Assembly (NCBI RefSeq): GCF_049897565.1
Contig: NZ_JAFCWM010000008.1
Coordinates: forward strand, 124,001-188,000
Reading direction: 5' to 3'
DNA: 64,000 bases
Origin: JAFCUW01 sp049897565
GTDB lineage: Bacteria; Pseudomonadota; Gammaproteobacteria; Burkholderiales; Burkholderiaceae_D
Part shown: piece by piece, positions 8,322 to 17,179 of the stretch
Layout of the letters: each line of letters begins with the position of its first letter
Position numbering within the stretch: the first letter of the stretch is position 1
Notes under the pieces: model-generated
Told to the model about the DNA's origin: nothing
Database searches by the model: none
What the model saw: only the letters and a program-made list of their open reading frames with translations
Position numbers and translations under genes: made by a program

Positions 8322-8334
8322 GCTGATCGGTCCT

Positions 8335-9951
8335 CTATTTGACCGATACCGGCACGCGCGCGCTCTCGTTGCCCAGGCGGTCGACCGCGTTGACGAACAC
8401 CGCGCTGGCGGCGCCCAGTTTCGGGTCGTCGGCGATGCTGATGTCGGCGCGCGACGCCGGCGTCACGGCGAAGCGCCACTCATTGCCGTAGCGCGACCAG
8501 ATCGCATACTGTGTGTTGTCCTTGCCTGGCGACAGCTTCAGGCTGACGCCCTTGCCGTCGCGCCGGGCGCTGACGCTCGGCACGCCAGGCGCGACGGTAC
8601 CGAGCCACGGCGTTGCCGGCACCAGCGCCGGCCCCGCGTAGTGACTCGCCTTGAGCTGGTCGGTGATGCCCTTGCGGTTGCCCATCAGCGCAGCCATGCT
8701 GAAGTGCACGTGGCCGGTGGCGCCCGGGCGCGTGCGAGTCACGCCGACCTGCTGGACGATTTCTTGCGGCTGGAAATCCTTGGTCGGCGCGCCGATCCGG
8801 CTGGTAAACAGCCCCGGCCAGATGTGGCGGCCCTTGCGGTTCTGCGCTACCCAGTAGTCGAGCAGCACCGGATACGACTGCGGCGGCGCCGCGATCGACC
8901 AGTACAGCTGCGGCGACAGGTAGTCGAGCCAGCCGTTTTCCAGCCACAGCTCGGCGTCCGCGTACAGCTTGTCGTACTGGCTGAAGCCGACGATGCCGGC
9001 CGGGCGCAGCGCCGGCTTGCCCAGGCCAAACGGGCTGATGCCGAACAGCACCCAGTTCTTTTCGCGGTGAATGCCGGTGTACAGCGCCTCGATCAGGCGG
9101 TTGACGTTGTCGCGCCGCCAGGCCGAGCGATCGAGCTTGCCGCCGGACTGCAGGTAGCGCTGCCAGGCCGGCTGGTCGGGGAAGTCGAGCTCGGTCCTCG
9201 GCGCATTGCCGTCGAGCGCCGCCGCTTCACCGGCAGCGCCGGGCGCCTCGATCGGGTACGGATAGAAGTAGTCATCGATGTGCACGCCGTCGATGTCGTA
9301 GCGGCGCACCACGTCGAGCACGACGTCGAGCGTCTGCTTCGACGCCGATTCCTCGGCCGGGTCCATCCACAGGAACTTGCCGTAGGTCTTCACCGCAGCG
9401 GGATTGAGCTTGGCGATGTGGTTGGCGGACACCGGCGACTTGGCGCCCGAGTGGCGTGCCCGGTATGGGTTGAACCAGGCGTGCAGCTGCAGGCCGCGCG
9501 CATGCGCTTCGGTCACCCAGAACTTCAGCGGATCGTACATCGGCTGCGGCGCCGCGCCTTGCGTGCCGGTCAGGTATTCGGTCCACGGCTCCAGCTTGGA
9601 CGGGTAGATCGCGTCGGCGCTCGGGCGCACCTGCAGCACCACCGCGTTCAGGTTCATCGCGCGGGCGCGGTCGAGGATGGCGATCGCCTCGGCCTGCTGC
9701 TGCGCCGGATTCAAATTCGGCTTGGTCGGCCAGTCGATGTTGGCCACCGTCGACACCCAGGCGGCGCGAAATTCGCGCGGCGCCGCCGGCGGCAACGACG
9801 TCGGACCGGCCGGCAGCGCGCCTGGCGTGACGGCGCCCGGTGCGGCGACGACCGCGGGATCTTTTGGCTTGACCGTGGTGCAGCTTGCCAACAGCGCGGC
9901 AATCGACAGCGCGCCGGCGAGCCAGCCGATTTTTTTGGTAGTAGGTTGCAC
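8335..9951 (-). CDS. DigH/YngK-like glycosyl hydrolase lipoprotein (GHL10, DUF187)
   Basis: About 538 residues with a lipobox near LLASC. The GHL10 domain runs from about residue 65 (REFRAAWVSTVANIDWP) to about residue 400, with VVLQVRPSADAIYPS, GLQLHAWFNPYR and DGVHIDDYFYPYP motifs of the YngK/DigH family. A C-terminal Ig/FN3-like domain follows. E. coli DigH is an outer-membrane lipoprotein that cleaves peptide-free (denuded) glycan strands during division. The GTG at 9951 is chosen because GGAG lies 6 nt upstream and the signal peptide begins there. The neighbouring amidase would make exactly the denuded substrate. Family is clear; substrate is by analogy. Confidence 0.88.
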   Translation of the reverse strand: MQPTTKKIGWLAGALSIAALLASCTTVKPKDPAVVAAPGAVTPGALPAGPTSLPPAAPREFRAAWVSTVANIDWPTKPNLNPAQQQAEAIAILDRARAMNLNAVVLQVRPSADAIYPSKLEPWTEYLTGTQGAAPQPMYDPLKFWVTEAHARGLQLHAWFNPYRARHSGAKSPVSANHIAKLNPAAVKTYGKFLWMDPAEESASKQTLDVVLDVVRRYDIDGVHIDDYFYPYPIEAPGAAGEAAALDGNAPRTELDFPDQPAWQRYLQSGGKLDRSAWRRDNVNRLIEALYTGIHREKNWVLFGISPFGLGKPALRPAGIVGFSQYDKLYADAELWLENGWLDYLSPQLYWSIAAPPQSYPVLLDYWVAQNRKGRHIWPGLFTSRIGAPTKDFQPQEIVQQVGVTRTRPGATGHVHFSMAALMGNRKGITDQLKASHYAGPALVPATPWLGTVAPGVPSVSARRDGKGVSLKLSPGKDNTQYAIWSRYGNEWRFAVTPASRADISIADDPKLGAASAVFVNAVDRLGNESARVPVSVK

Positions 9952-9965
9952 GAGAACTCCGTTTT

Positions 9966-11108
9966 TTAAACTTTGACAAACCATTTATTGCGCCACATGA
10001 TCCAGGCGATGCCGAACATGAAGGCGTTAAACAGCAGAGCATAAAGCAAGGACGTATTCACCGGCGCGATCGGCAGCGCGCGGATCGGCGCATACAGCAT
10101 CCTGCCGAGCGACAGCAAGCTGCCGTCGGGCTGAGTGAATTTGATAAAGCCGAGCATCTTGGCGATCAGCCCGGACATCGCGAAGATGAACAGCGCGTTC
10201 ATGCCGTAGATGACGAACGGGCGGCTCCAGCGGCCGGCCGCTTCGCGCAGCGCCGCGCTGGGCGTCACGTCCAGCAGCCAGTAAAAAGCGGCGAACGCCA
10301 GCAGCGCCCAGCCGCTCATCAACAGGCAGTACGACGGCGTCCACAGGCTCTTGTTGATCGGCATAAGGGTGGCGTCGAGAATCGAGCCGAGCGCCAGCAG
10401 CACCAGGCCGGCCAGCAGCAGCCACACGGTCTGTTCGCTGCGCGGCGTGTTCGATAACAGCCAGCGCCCGGCCAGCACGCCGACCAGTTGGCTGCACAGC
10501 GCGGGAATGGTGCTGACCAGCCCTTCCGGGTCCCACGTTTTTGCCTGCACCCACAGGTGCTTGCCCAGCACGAGCCGGTCGAGCCAGGCGCCGATGTCCT
10601 TGCCCGGCTCCAGTACGCCGGCGCCGATGCCGGGCACCGGCACCCACAGCATCAGCACCGAATACGCAGCCAGAAGGGCGGCGATCCAGCCGAGCTGCTG
10701 GCGCCAGCTGCAATACACGACGATCGGCGCGGCCAGCAGGGTGCACACGGCAATGCGCTGCAGCACGCCGGGAATCCGCACGGTGGCGAAATTAAAATTG
10801 GGCATCAGGTTCAGCGCGAAGCCGATCAGGAAGATCAGCAGAGCGCGCACGGCCAGCTTGCGCAGCAACGTCGGCTTGTCGAAACCGGCCGCGGCCAGGC
10901 GCCCCAGCGACAACGCCATCGACACGCCGCCGATAAACAGAAAGAACGCAAAGATCGTGTCGGTGAAGGTCCAGCCGTTCCACTTGGCATGGGCCAGCTG
11001 CGGATACAGGTTGCCCCAGTCGCCGGGATTATTCACCAGCACCATGGCGGCGATGGTGAAGCCGCGAAATGCGTCCAGCGATGTCAGGCGGGTCCCGGTA
11101 TCCTTCAT
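9966..11108 (-). CDS. NagX-like membrane acyltransferase (DUF5009, HGSNAT-like)
   Basis: 380 residues with about ten membrane segments. The N-terminal RLTSLDAFRGFTIAAMVLVN motif with the DAFRG core and WTFTDTIFAFFLFI are typical of the DUF5009/heparan-alpha-glucosaminide N-acetyltransferase family. NagX genes occur in GlcNAc and chitin utilisation clusters of Shewanella and Xanthomonas relatives. The human homologue acetylates terminal glucosamine across a membrane, so re-acetylation of de-N-acetylated amino sugars is a reasonable idea. The gene starts 5 nt after the permease stop and ends 14 nt before the DigH-like start, so it is part of the salvage operon. Confidence 0.85.
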   Translation of the reverse strand: MKDTGTRLTSLDAFRGFTIAAMVLVNNPGDWGNLYPQLAHAKWNGWTFTDTIFAFFLFIGGVSMALSLGRLAAAGFDKPTLLRKLAVRALLIFLIGFALNLMPNFNFATVRIPGVLQRIAVCTLLAAPIVVYCSWRQQLGWIAALLAAYSVLMLWVPVPGIGAGVLEPGKDIGAWLDRLVLGKHLWVQAKTWDPEGLVSTIPALCSQLVGVLAGRWLLSNTPRSEQTVWLLLAGLVLLALGSILDATLMPINKSLWTPSYCLLMSGWALLAFAAFYWLLDVTPSAALREAAGRWSRPFVIYGMNALFIFAMSGLIAKMLGFIKFTQPDGSLLSLGRMLYAPIRALPIAPVNTSLLYALLFNAFMFGIAWIMWRNKWFVKV

Positions 11109-11113
11109 CGGCG

Positions 11114-12382
11114 CTACTTCTTGCCGAACTCTGGGTCGATCTTCACCATCGCCGCCATGATGAACGCCGGAATCGTCATCACGCAGACGTAGATGAAGAA
11201 GTGCTGGTAGCCAAGGTATTCCTGGATGCGGCCGCTGACCATGCCCGGCACCATCATGCCGAGCGCCATCAGGCCGGTGCAGATGGCGTAGTGGGCGGTC
11301 TTGTGCTCGCCGTCGGCCACCATGATCATGTACATCATCATGGCGGTAAAGCCGAAGCCATAGCCGAACTGTTCAAGCGCCAGGAAGGCCGACACCACCA
11401 CCAGGTCCTGCGGCTGTGCGCTGGCCAGGTAGACGAACACCAGGTCGGGAATGTGCACCGAGAACACCATCAACCACAGGCAGCGCTTCAGGCCAAGCCG
11501 CGAAATGACGTAGCCGCCGAGCAGTCCGCCGAGCACCAGCGCGCTCACGCCGACGGTGCTGTAGGCAATGCCAACCTGCGTGGTAGTCAGGCCCAGCCCG
11601 CCCTTGACGACCGGATCCATCAGGAACGGCGCGACCAGCTTGAGCAGTTGCGACTCGCCCAGCCGGTACGTCAAGATGAAGCCGAGGATCAGCCAGATGT
11701 CGCGTCGCTTGAAGAACGCGCCGAAGGTGGCGAAGAATTCCTTTAAGTAATTATCGGTCTGCACCACCGCGTGGTCCTCGAGCGGGCGCGGCAGCACGAA
11801 GCGGTGGTACACGCACAACAGCAGGAACATGGCCGCCAGCACGAAAAAGACAACCGACCAGGCGAAGTGGACATCGCCCGTACGCTCGGTCAGCTGGCCG
11901 GCCAGGTACACCAGGCCGCCCTGGCCGGCCAGCATGCCGAGCCGGTAGAAGGTGCTGCGCACGCCGACGAACGCGGCCTGCTGCTGCTGGCGCAGGCCCA
12001 GCATGTAGAAGCCGTCGGCGGCAATGTCATGGGTGGCCGAACTGAACGCCATCAGCCACATCACCGCCAGGCTGGCCTGGAAAAAGCCGGGCAGGCGCAT
12101 CGTCAGCGCCACCATCGCCAGCGACGCGCCGATCACCAGCTGCAGGCCGACGATCCACCAGCGCTTGGTGCGGAACATGTCGACCACGGGCGACCACAGC
12201 GGCTTGATCACCCACGGCAGGTACAGCCAGCTGGTGTAGAGCGCGATGTCGGTGTTCGAAATGCCGAGGTCCTTGTACATCACCACCGAGAGCATCATCA
12301 CGATGACGTACGGAATCGACTGGCTGAAATACAGGGACGGGATCCATGCCCACGGACGGCTCTTCACTGGTGCTTTTTGCAT
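11114..12382 (-). CDS. MFS permease, AmpG/MurT-like
   Basis: 422 residues and about twelve membrane segments. The N-terminus (WIPSLYFSQSIPYVIVMMLSVVMYKDLGIS) and the ATHDIAADGFYM segment near residue 125 are typical of the AmpG branch of the major facilitator superfamily. AmpG imports GlcNAc-anhydroMurNAc muropeptides, and related permeases beside murK/murQ (MurT of Tannerella) import MurNAc. It lies between murQ and the nagX-like gene, with 32 and 5 nt gaps. It probably carries the sugars released in the periplasm. The exact substrate cannot be read from sequence. Confidence 0.82.
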   Translation of the reverse strand: MQKAPVKSRPWAWIPSLYFSQSIPYVIVMMLSVVMYKDLGISNTDIALYTSWLYLPWVIKPLWSPVVDMFRTKRWWIVGLQLVIGASLAMVALTMRLPGFFQASLAVMWLMAFSSATHDIAADGFYMLGLRQQQQAAFVGVRSTFYRLGMLAGQGGLVYLAGQLTERTGDVHFAWSVVFFVLAAMFLLLCVYHRFVLPRPLEDHAVVQTDNYLKEFFATFGAFFKRRDIWLILGFILTYRLGESQLLKLVAPFLMDPVVKGGLGLTTTQVGIAYSTVGVSALVLGGLLGGYVISRLGLKRCLWLMVFSVHIPDLVFVYLASAQPQDLVVVSAFLALEQFGYGFGFTAMMMYMIMVADGEHKTAHYAICTGLMALGMMVPGMVSGRIQEYLGYQHFFIYVCVMTIPAFIMAAMVKIDPEFGKK

Positions 12383-12414
12383 AGGTCTTTCGTGATCGAG
12401 CCGTGCATCGTGCT

Positions 12415-13296
12415 TTATGCGGCGAGTGCCTGGCGCACGCTGCCGCGCGCCACCTCGAGCAAGGCCCTGGCCTGGTCGATACTGGTTTTTTTAGACAGGG
12501 CCACGATGGCGACCTTGACGTGGAAATCACATTGTTCCAACGCCGCGCGGGCCGCGCTTTCGTCGGCGCCGGTGGCAAACATCGTCAGCCGTACCGCGCG
12601 CAGCACCAGCTTGGCGTTGGTCGGCTTCAAGTCTACCATCAGGTTGCCATAGACCTTGTTCAAACGCACCATCAGCGCCGACGAAAATGTGTTCAGCGCG
12701 ATCTTTTGCGAGGTGCCCGCTTTCAGCCGCGTGCTGCCGGAAATGATTTCGGCGCCGGTGTCGAGCGTGACGCCGATCTCGGCTTCGCCGGCCACCGGCG
12801 AATCGGTATTGTTGGCAAAGCCGACCGTCAACGCACCGGCCGCGCGGGCGGCGCGCAGCGCGCCCAGCACGTACGGCGTGGCGCCGGACGCGGCCAGCAG
12901 CAGCACCACGTCGTTGGCCGTCGGCTTGGTGGCGATCAGGTCGGCGGCGCCCTGCTCGAGGTCGTCCTCGGCGCCTTCGACGGCGACGAACATGGCCTGC
13001 TGGCCGCCGGCCAGCAGCGCCAGCGCGCGCTCATGCGGCCAGGAAAAGGTCGGGTACAACTCCACGCTGTCGAGCAGGCCAAGGCGGCCCGACGTGCCGG
13101 CGCCGACATAGATCAGGCGCCCGCCCGCTTCCATCCGCGGCACCGCGGCGGTGACGGCGGCGGCCAGGCGCGGCGCCGCCGCGCGCACCGCCTTGACGGC
13201 GTTGGTCTGGTCGTCGACCAGCGTATTGATCAGTTCGGTCGTCGGATACTGGTCGAGCTGCGCGTGTTCCGCGGAGGGAGTTTCTGTTTTGAGCAT
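12415..13296 (-). CDS. murQ: N-acetylmuramic acid 6-phosphate etherase MurQ
   Basis: 293 residues, close to the E. coli length of 298. The SIS-fold phosphate site is GAGTSGRLGLLDSVELYPTF at about residue 66-85, and later ISGSTRLKAGTSQKIALN is the second family signature. MurQ removes D-lactate from MurNAc-6-P to give GlcNAc-6-P in the cytoplasm. It is the first structural gene of the salvage series, 113 nt downstream of the GntR-family gene, and a dyad-symmetric candidate operator lies 18-48 nt upstream of its start. C-terminal DUF3084-like or GckR extensions are absent. Confidence 0.96.
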   Translation of the reverse strand: MLKTETPSAEHAQLDQYPTTELINTLVDDQTNAVKAVRAAAPRLAAAVTAAVPRMEAGGRLIYVGAGTSGRLGLLDSVELYPTFSWPHERALALLAGGQQAMFVAVEGAEDDLEQGAADLIATKPTANDVVLLLAASGATPYVLGALRAARAAGALTVGFANNTDSPVAGEAEIGVTLDTGAEIISGSTRLKAGTSQKIALNTFSSALMVRLNKVYGNLMVDLKPTNAKLVLRAVRLTMFATGADESAARAALEQCDFHVKVAIVALSKKTSIDQARALLEVARGSVRQALAA

Positions 13297-13313
13297 GCCG
13301 TCTGACGTGGATG

Positions 13314-13344
13314 GGTGGTTGCTACCAGTGTAATACCAACCACC
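13314..13344. promoter_or_regulatory. Candidate operator upstream of murQ
   Basis: Arms GGTGGTTGCTA (13314-13324) and TACCAACCACC (13334-13344) match at 10 of 11 positions around a 9-nt spacer. The inner bases read TTGGTATTACACTGGT on the minus strand, which resembles the TGGT...ACCA type of site used by amino-sugar GntR/UTRA regulators such as DasR, YvoA and NagQ. It lies between murQ and the GntR-family gene. Regulation by that protein is inferred. Confidence 0.5.
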
Positions 13345-13409
13345 GGGCGCATCCCATGAAAGGAGATGCCGCGGCCATTCCGAAAAGTTATGCAGACTTC
13401 ACCATCGTT

Positions 13410-14150
13410 TTACGAAACCCGTCGCATTTCCGCTACAAAATCGTAGTGGTCGCTGCGGCAATACGAGTGCGTCAGCTCGACCGCCTGGCCCGACTCGAGA
13501 TAGCCGATGCGCGTAATGAACAGCACCGCCTGGCCTTCCGGAATGCCGAGCTGGCCGGCCAGGATCGCCGGCGCGTTCATCGCGCGGATGTGCTGCAGCG
13601 CGCGCACCGGCATGTGGCCCGTCAGCGCCAGGTGTTCGTACAGCGAGCCGCCGACGCTGTCCGGGCGCGGCAGCACGCTGGCCGGAATCACGCTGACCTC
13701 GTAGGCCATGACGACGTCATCGGCCAGGCGCAGCCGTTCGAGGCGGGCGACGCGCGCGTGCGGCGACAGCCCCAGGCTCAGTTGCTCGTCGGCGGCGGCG
13801 ACGACGATGGCGCGCTTCAGCCATTGCGAGCGCGGCCGGTAGCCGCGCTGCAGCAGCTGCTCGGAAAAACTCGACAGGTTCGACAGCGGCTGCTCGATGC
13901 GCGGCGCGATGTAGTTGCCCGAGCCGCGGCGGCGCACCACCAGCCCCTGGCCGACCAGCTGGTCGATCGCCTTGCGCGCCGTCACGCGCGACACGTCGAG
14001 CTGCTCCGACAGCAGGCGCTCCGACGGCAGCGCCTGATCGACCTGGTAGCGGCCTTCCCGCACATCCTGGATCAGCTTGCGCGCCACCTGCATATATAGA
14101 GGGGAATTGTCGTTCAAGTTGGCCCTGAAGTCGGTACTCGTATCGCTCAT
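13410..14150 (-). CDS. GntR-family regulator with UTRA domain (HutC subfamily)
   Basis: About 246 residues. The N-terminal GntR winged helix covers about residues 15-80 (NSPLYMQVARKLIQDVREG, PSERLLSEQLDVSRVTARKA). A UTRA effector domain runs from about residue 100 to the end, with the usual LFITRIGYLESGQAVELTHS strand. The start at 14150 removes an improbable 28-residue leader. HutC-type GntR proteins control amino-sugar genes (DasR, YvoA/NagR, NagQ) and respond to sugar phosphates. Here the gene precedes murQ in the same direction, so it may control the salvage genes and itself. Confidence 0.9.
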   Translation of the reverse strand: MSDTSTDFRANLNDNSPLYMQVARKLIQDVREGRYQVDQALPSERLLSEQLDVSRVTARKAIDQLVGQGLVVRRRGSGNYIAPRIEQPLSNLSSFSEQLLQRGYRPRSQWLKRAIVVAAADEQLSLGLSPHARVARLERLRLADDVVMAYEVSVIPASVLPRPDSVGGSLYEHLALTGHMPVRALQHIRAMNAPAILAGQLGIPEGQAVLFITRIGYLESGQAVELTHSYCRSDHYDFVAEMRRVS

Positions 14151-14332
14151 TGTTGTCTTTCGATCGGTCCGGCACCGGCCTGACCCCGCGTGGCAGCATT
14201 TTATCCCGACTTGATCGGCCCAGTCATCAGGCATGATGCCGTATCAAAAGTTATAGCACATTAACTTCAATTCATTGGCTCCCGCCCGAAGCTGTCCCTT
14301 ATGCTGTGATGAAAACAACCAAGGAGACCACG

Positions 14333-15661
14333 ATGCAACAGGGTAGGCGTACATTGCTTGGACTGGCCCTGCTGGGCGGCATGAGCCGGCTGGTCAATGC
14401 GGCGCCGGCCGGCGACGGCGCGCTCGACCGCGAGCTGGCCGCCATTGCCGCCGACCCCGATTGCACCCTGGCCAGCCTGTCGGTGCTCGCCATCCGCGCC
14501 GGCAAGGTCGTGTACGAGCGCCAGTTCGGCCAGCGCTTCCTCGGCGCCGCCGCCGCGCCGTCCCGCCCGGCCGACCAGCACACCTTGTACCGCATCGCCT
14601 CGATCTCGAAGATGATGACCACGCTGGGTGTGATGATGCTCGTCGAGCAGGGCAAGCTCGCGCTCGACGCCGACGCCGGCGCCTACCTCGGCTTCCCGCT
14701 GCGCAATCCCAACTTCCCGCAGCGCGTCGTCACCTTGCGCACCCTGCTGAACCACACCTCGTCGCTGCGCGACGACGCCGGCTATTCGTGGCCGGCCGAC
14801 ACCGCCCTGTCGACCATCCTGGTGCCCGGCGCCAGAGGCCACGGCAAGGGCGGGATGTGGGCCGCCAACGCCGGCCCCGGCGCCTACTTCACCTACTGCA
14901 ACCTGAACTGGGGCGTCATCGGCACGGTGATGGAGCGCGTCACCGGCGAGCGCTTCGACCGCCTGATGAAGCGCCTGCTGCAGGGCCCGATGGGACTGCA
15001 CGGCGGCTTCAACGTGTCCGAACTGTCGCCGCAGGACCTGGCCAACCTCGCCACGCTGTACCGCAAGCGCACCGTCGACACCGAGGTCTGGGACACCGCC
15101 GGCCCGTGGATCGCCCAGGTCGACGACTACAGCGCCGGGCCGCCCGCGCCGCCGGCCGGTGTCGCCAGCTACGTCGCCGGCACCAACGCCACGCCGTTCA
15201 GCCCCACCGGCGGACTGCGCATCTCGGCCCACGACATGGGACAGGTGATGCTGATGCTGATGAACGGCGGGCGCCACCAGGGCCGCCAGATGCTCTCGCC
15301 AGCCAGCATCGAACGCATCTTCGCGCGCGAGTGGACCTACGACGGCAGCAACGGCGACACTTCCGGCGGCCTGTTTCAATGCTGGGGGCTGGGCAACCAG
15401 CAGTTCCCCGATCCGCAGCTGGTCGAAGGCGCCGCCTTCAAGGGCTTCGGCCACCTCGGCGAAGCGTACGGCCTGATGTCGGTATTCGTGTTCGACCCGG
15501 TGACGAAGAACGGCATGGTGGCGCTGGTCGGCGGCAGCTCGTCCGATCCGGCCGCGCGCAAGGGCCGCTATTCGTCGATGGCGCGCTTCGAGGAGCGCAT
15601 CCTGACGGCGCTGTACCGCCGCGCGATTATCGGCAAAAACCCGCGCAAGAACCTCCGCTAG
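14333..15661 (+). CDS. Exported serine hydrolase, beta-lactamase/PBP class C family
   Basis: About 442 residues. The N-terminus has two Arg before a hydrophobic stretch (QGRRTLLGLALLGG), so export by Tat or Sec is likely. The active-site Ser lies in SISK (SxxK) and the second motif is YCN (YxN) in FTYCNLNWG. The third motif is less obvious; an HLGEAYG segment near the end may fill that place. This family holds DD-peptidases, esterases and class C beta-lactamases; the exact reaction is not readable. The ATG at 14333 has GGAG 8 nt upstream. It is divergent from the GntR gene in a region rich in peptidoglycan enzymes, so a cell-wall peptide substrate is possible. Confidence 0.85.
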   Translation: MQQGRRTLLGLALLGGMSRLVNAAPAGDGALDRELAAIAADPDCTLASLSVLAIRAGKVVYERQFGQRFLGAAAAPSRPADQHTLYRIASISKMMTTLGVMMLVEQGKLALDADAGAYLGFPLRNPNFPQRVVTLRTLLNHTSSLRDDAGYSWPADTALSTILVPGARGHGKGGMWAANAGPGAYFTYCNLNWGVIGTVMERVTGERFDRLMKRLLQGPMGLHGGFNVSELSPQDLANLATLYRKRTVDTEVWDTAGPWIAQVDDYSAGPPAPPAGVASYVAGTNATPFSPTGGLRISAHDMGQVMLMLMNGGRHQGRQMLSPASIERIFAREWTYDGSNGDTSGGLFQCWGLGNQQFPDPQLVEGAAFKGFGHLGEAYGLMSVFVFDPVTKNGMVALVGGSSSDPAARKGRYSSMARFEERILTALYRRAIIGKNPRKNLR

Positions 15662-15758
15662 CATGAATGTTGGTTATGACCGCACCATCTTCATTCATTA
15701 GCCCGAACCACGGCCAGCCCCTAAGCTGGATGTATGTATACAAGAATAATGGGTCGGC

Positions 15759-17000
15759 ATGCAGGACGTAATAGTAATTGGCGGGGGTGTGATAGGTCTG
15801 ACCTCGGCATGGTGGCTGCTGGAAGCGGGCTACGGCGTCACGCTGCTTGAACGCGAAGCGGTGCTCGGCAGCGCCGCCAGCTTCCGCAATGGCGGCCAGC
15901 TAAGCTACCGTTACGTCTCGCCGCTGGCCGATCAGGGCGTGCCGCTGAAGGCCGTCCAATGGATGTTCCAGGCTGACGGGCCGCTGCACTTCCGTCCCGA
16001 AGCCGACCTGCGCCAGTGGCGCTGGCTGGCCAGCTTCCTGGCCAGCTGCACCGCCGCGTCGAACCGCAAGACCACCGCCAAGCTGCTCGAACTGGGCGAA
16101 CTGTCGCGCCGCGCGATGGGCGAACTCGAGCTGCGCATTCCGCTCGAGGCGTTTTCGTGGCGCGACGCCGGCAAGATGGTGGTCTACCGCTCCAAAAAAG
16201 TATTCGACAAGGCCGTCGCCCGGCCCGACTCGGAAGACGCGCGCCAGGTGCTCTCGCCCGAAGAATGCGTCGCCCGCGAGCCGGCGCTGGCGGCGGCCTT
16301 GCCGCAGCTGGCCGGCGGCATCTTCAACCAGGGCGAAGCGGTGGCCGACTGCCACGCCTTCTGCCAGGCGCTGGCCGACCGCCTGCGCGAGCACCCGCGC
16401 TTTCGCGGCGTGGTCAACGGCGAGGCGCGCCGCTTCGTCGTCGATGGCGGCAAGGTGATTGGCCTCGACACCAGCGCCGGCATGCTGACGGCCGATGCGT
16501 ACGTGCTGGCCGCCGGCATCCAGAGCCGCGACCTGGCCGCCAGCGCAGACATCTACCTGCCGCTGTATCCGCTCAAGGGCTACAGCCTGACCGCGCCGAT
16601 CCGCGCCACCGACTGCGCGCCCGAGATCTCCGTCACCGACTTCGAACGCAAGGTGCTGTATGCGCGCATCGGCGACTCGCTGCGCGTGGCGGCGATGGTC
16701 GACATGGTCGGCGAAGACCTGTCATTGGATGCGAAGCGCATCGCCGGCCTGACGCGCCAGGTGCGCGAGACGATGCCCAACGCGGCCGACTACGACCGCA
16801 TCTCGCCGTGGGCCGGGCTGCGGCCGGCCACGCCCGACAGCGCGCCGATCATCGGCGCCACACGCTATTCGAACCTGTGGCTCAACGTCGGCCAGGGCCC
16901 GCTCGGCTTCACCTTCGCTTGCGGCTCGGCCAAGCTGCTGGCCGACTGCGTCAGCGGCAACGCCCCGCCGTTCTCGATGGACGGCCTGACGCTGCGCTAG
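15759..17000 (+). CDS. DadA-like FAD-dependent D-amino acid dehydrogenase
   Basis: 413 residues, matching the DadA family length. The N-terminal dinucleotide-binding motif is VIVIGGGVIGLTSAWWLLEAG, followed by the FRNGGQLSYRYVSPLAD block. The C-terminal FAD site is GLRPATPDSAPIIG and LNVGQGPLGFTFACGS. It would oxidise D-amino acids such as D-Ala to oxo acids at the membrane. It would complete the path that the nearby D-Ala-D-Ala dipeptidase begins. The upstream 15662-15758 gap contains GTATGTATAC at about 15733, a small symmetric sequence that could be a regulator site. It is a single gene followed by a hairpin. Confidence 0.88.
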   Translation: MQDVIVIGGGVIGLTSAWWLLEAGYGVTLLEREAVLGSAASFRNGGQLSYRYVSPLADQGVPLKAVQWMFQADGPLHFRPEADLRQWRWLASFLASCTAASNRKTTAKLLELGELSRRAMGELELRIPLEAFSWRDAGKMVVYRSKKVFDKAVARPDSEDARQVLSPEECVAREPALAAALPQLAGGIFNQGEAVADCHAFCQALADRLREHPRFRGVVNGEARRFVVDGGKVIGLDTSAGMLTADAYVLAAGIQSRDLAASADIYLPLYPLKGYSLTAPIRATDCAPEISVTDFERKVLYARIGDSLRVAAMVDMVGEDLSLDAKRIAGLTRQVRETMPNAADYDRISPWAGLRPATPDSAPIIGATRYSNLWLNVGQGPLGFTFACGSAKLLADCVSGNAPPFSMDGLTLR

Positions 17001-17027
17001 CAACGCAGTTTCGCCAATAGGCCCGTC

Positions 17028-17047
17028 GTCCTCGCGAGCGCGAGGAC
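17028..17047. repeat. Short GC hairpin after dadA
   Basis: GTCCTCGCG (17028-17036) and CGCGAGGAC (17039-17047) form a perfect 9-bp stem with a 2-nt loop, 28 nt after the dadA-like stop. There is no T-tract after it. It may aid termination or be a dispersed extragenic hairpin. It also marks the edge between the peptidoglycan genes and the less GC-rich type VI island. Confidence 0.5.
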
Positions 17048-17179
17048 CCCATTTCGGCGAGTCGTCCGCGCCCGGCCACGCAGTCTTCGTCTCCGGAAAG
17101 CAACGTGTTCCGCACACACGAAAAAAACTAGAGGTCTCTCACTCGTGAAGTTGCCTCAGATTTCCGTTTGGGCCGGTAA

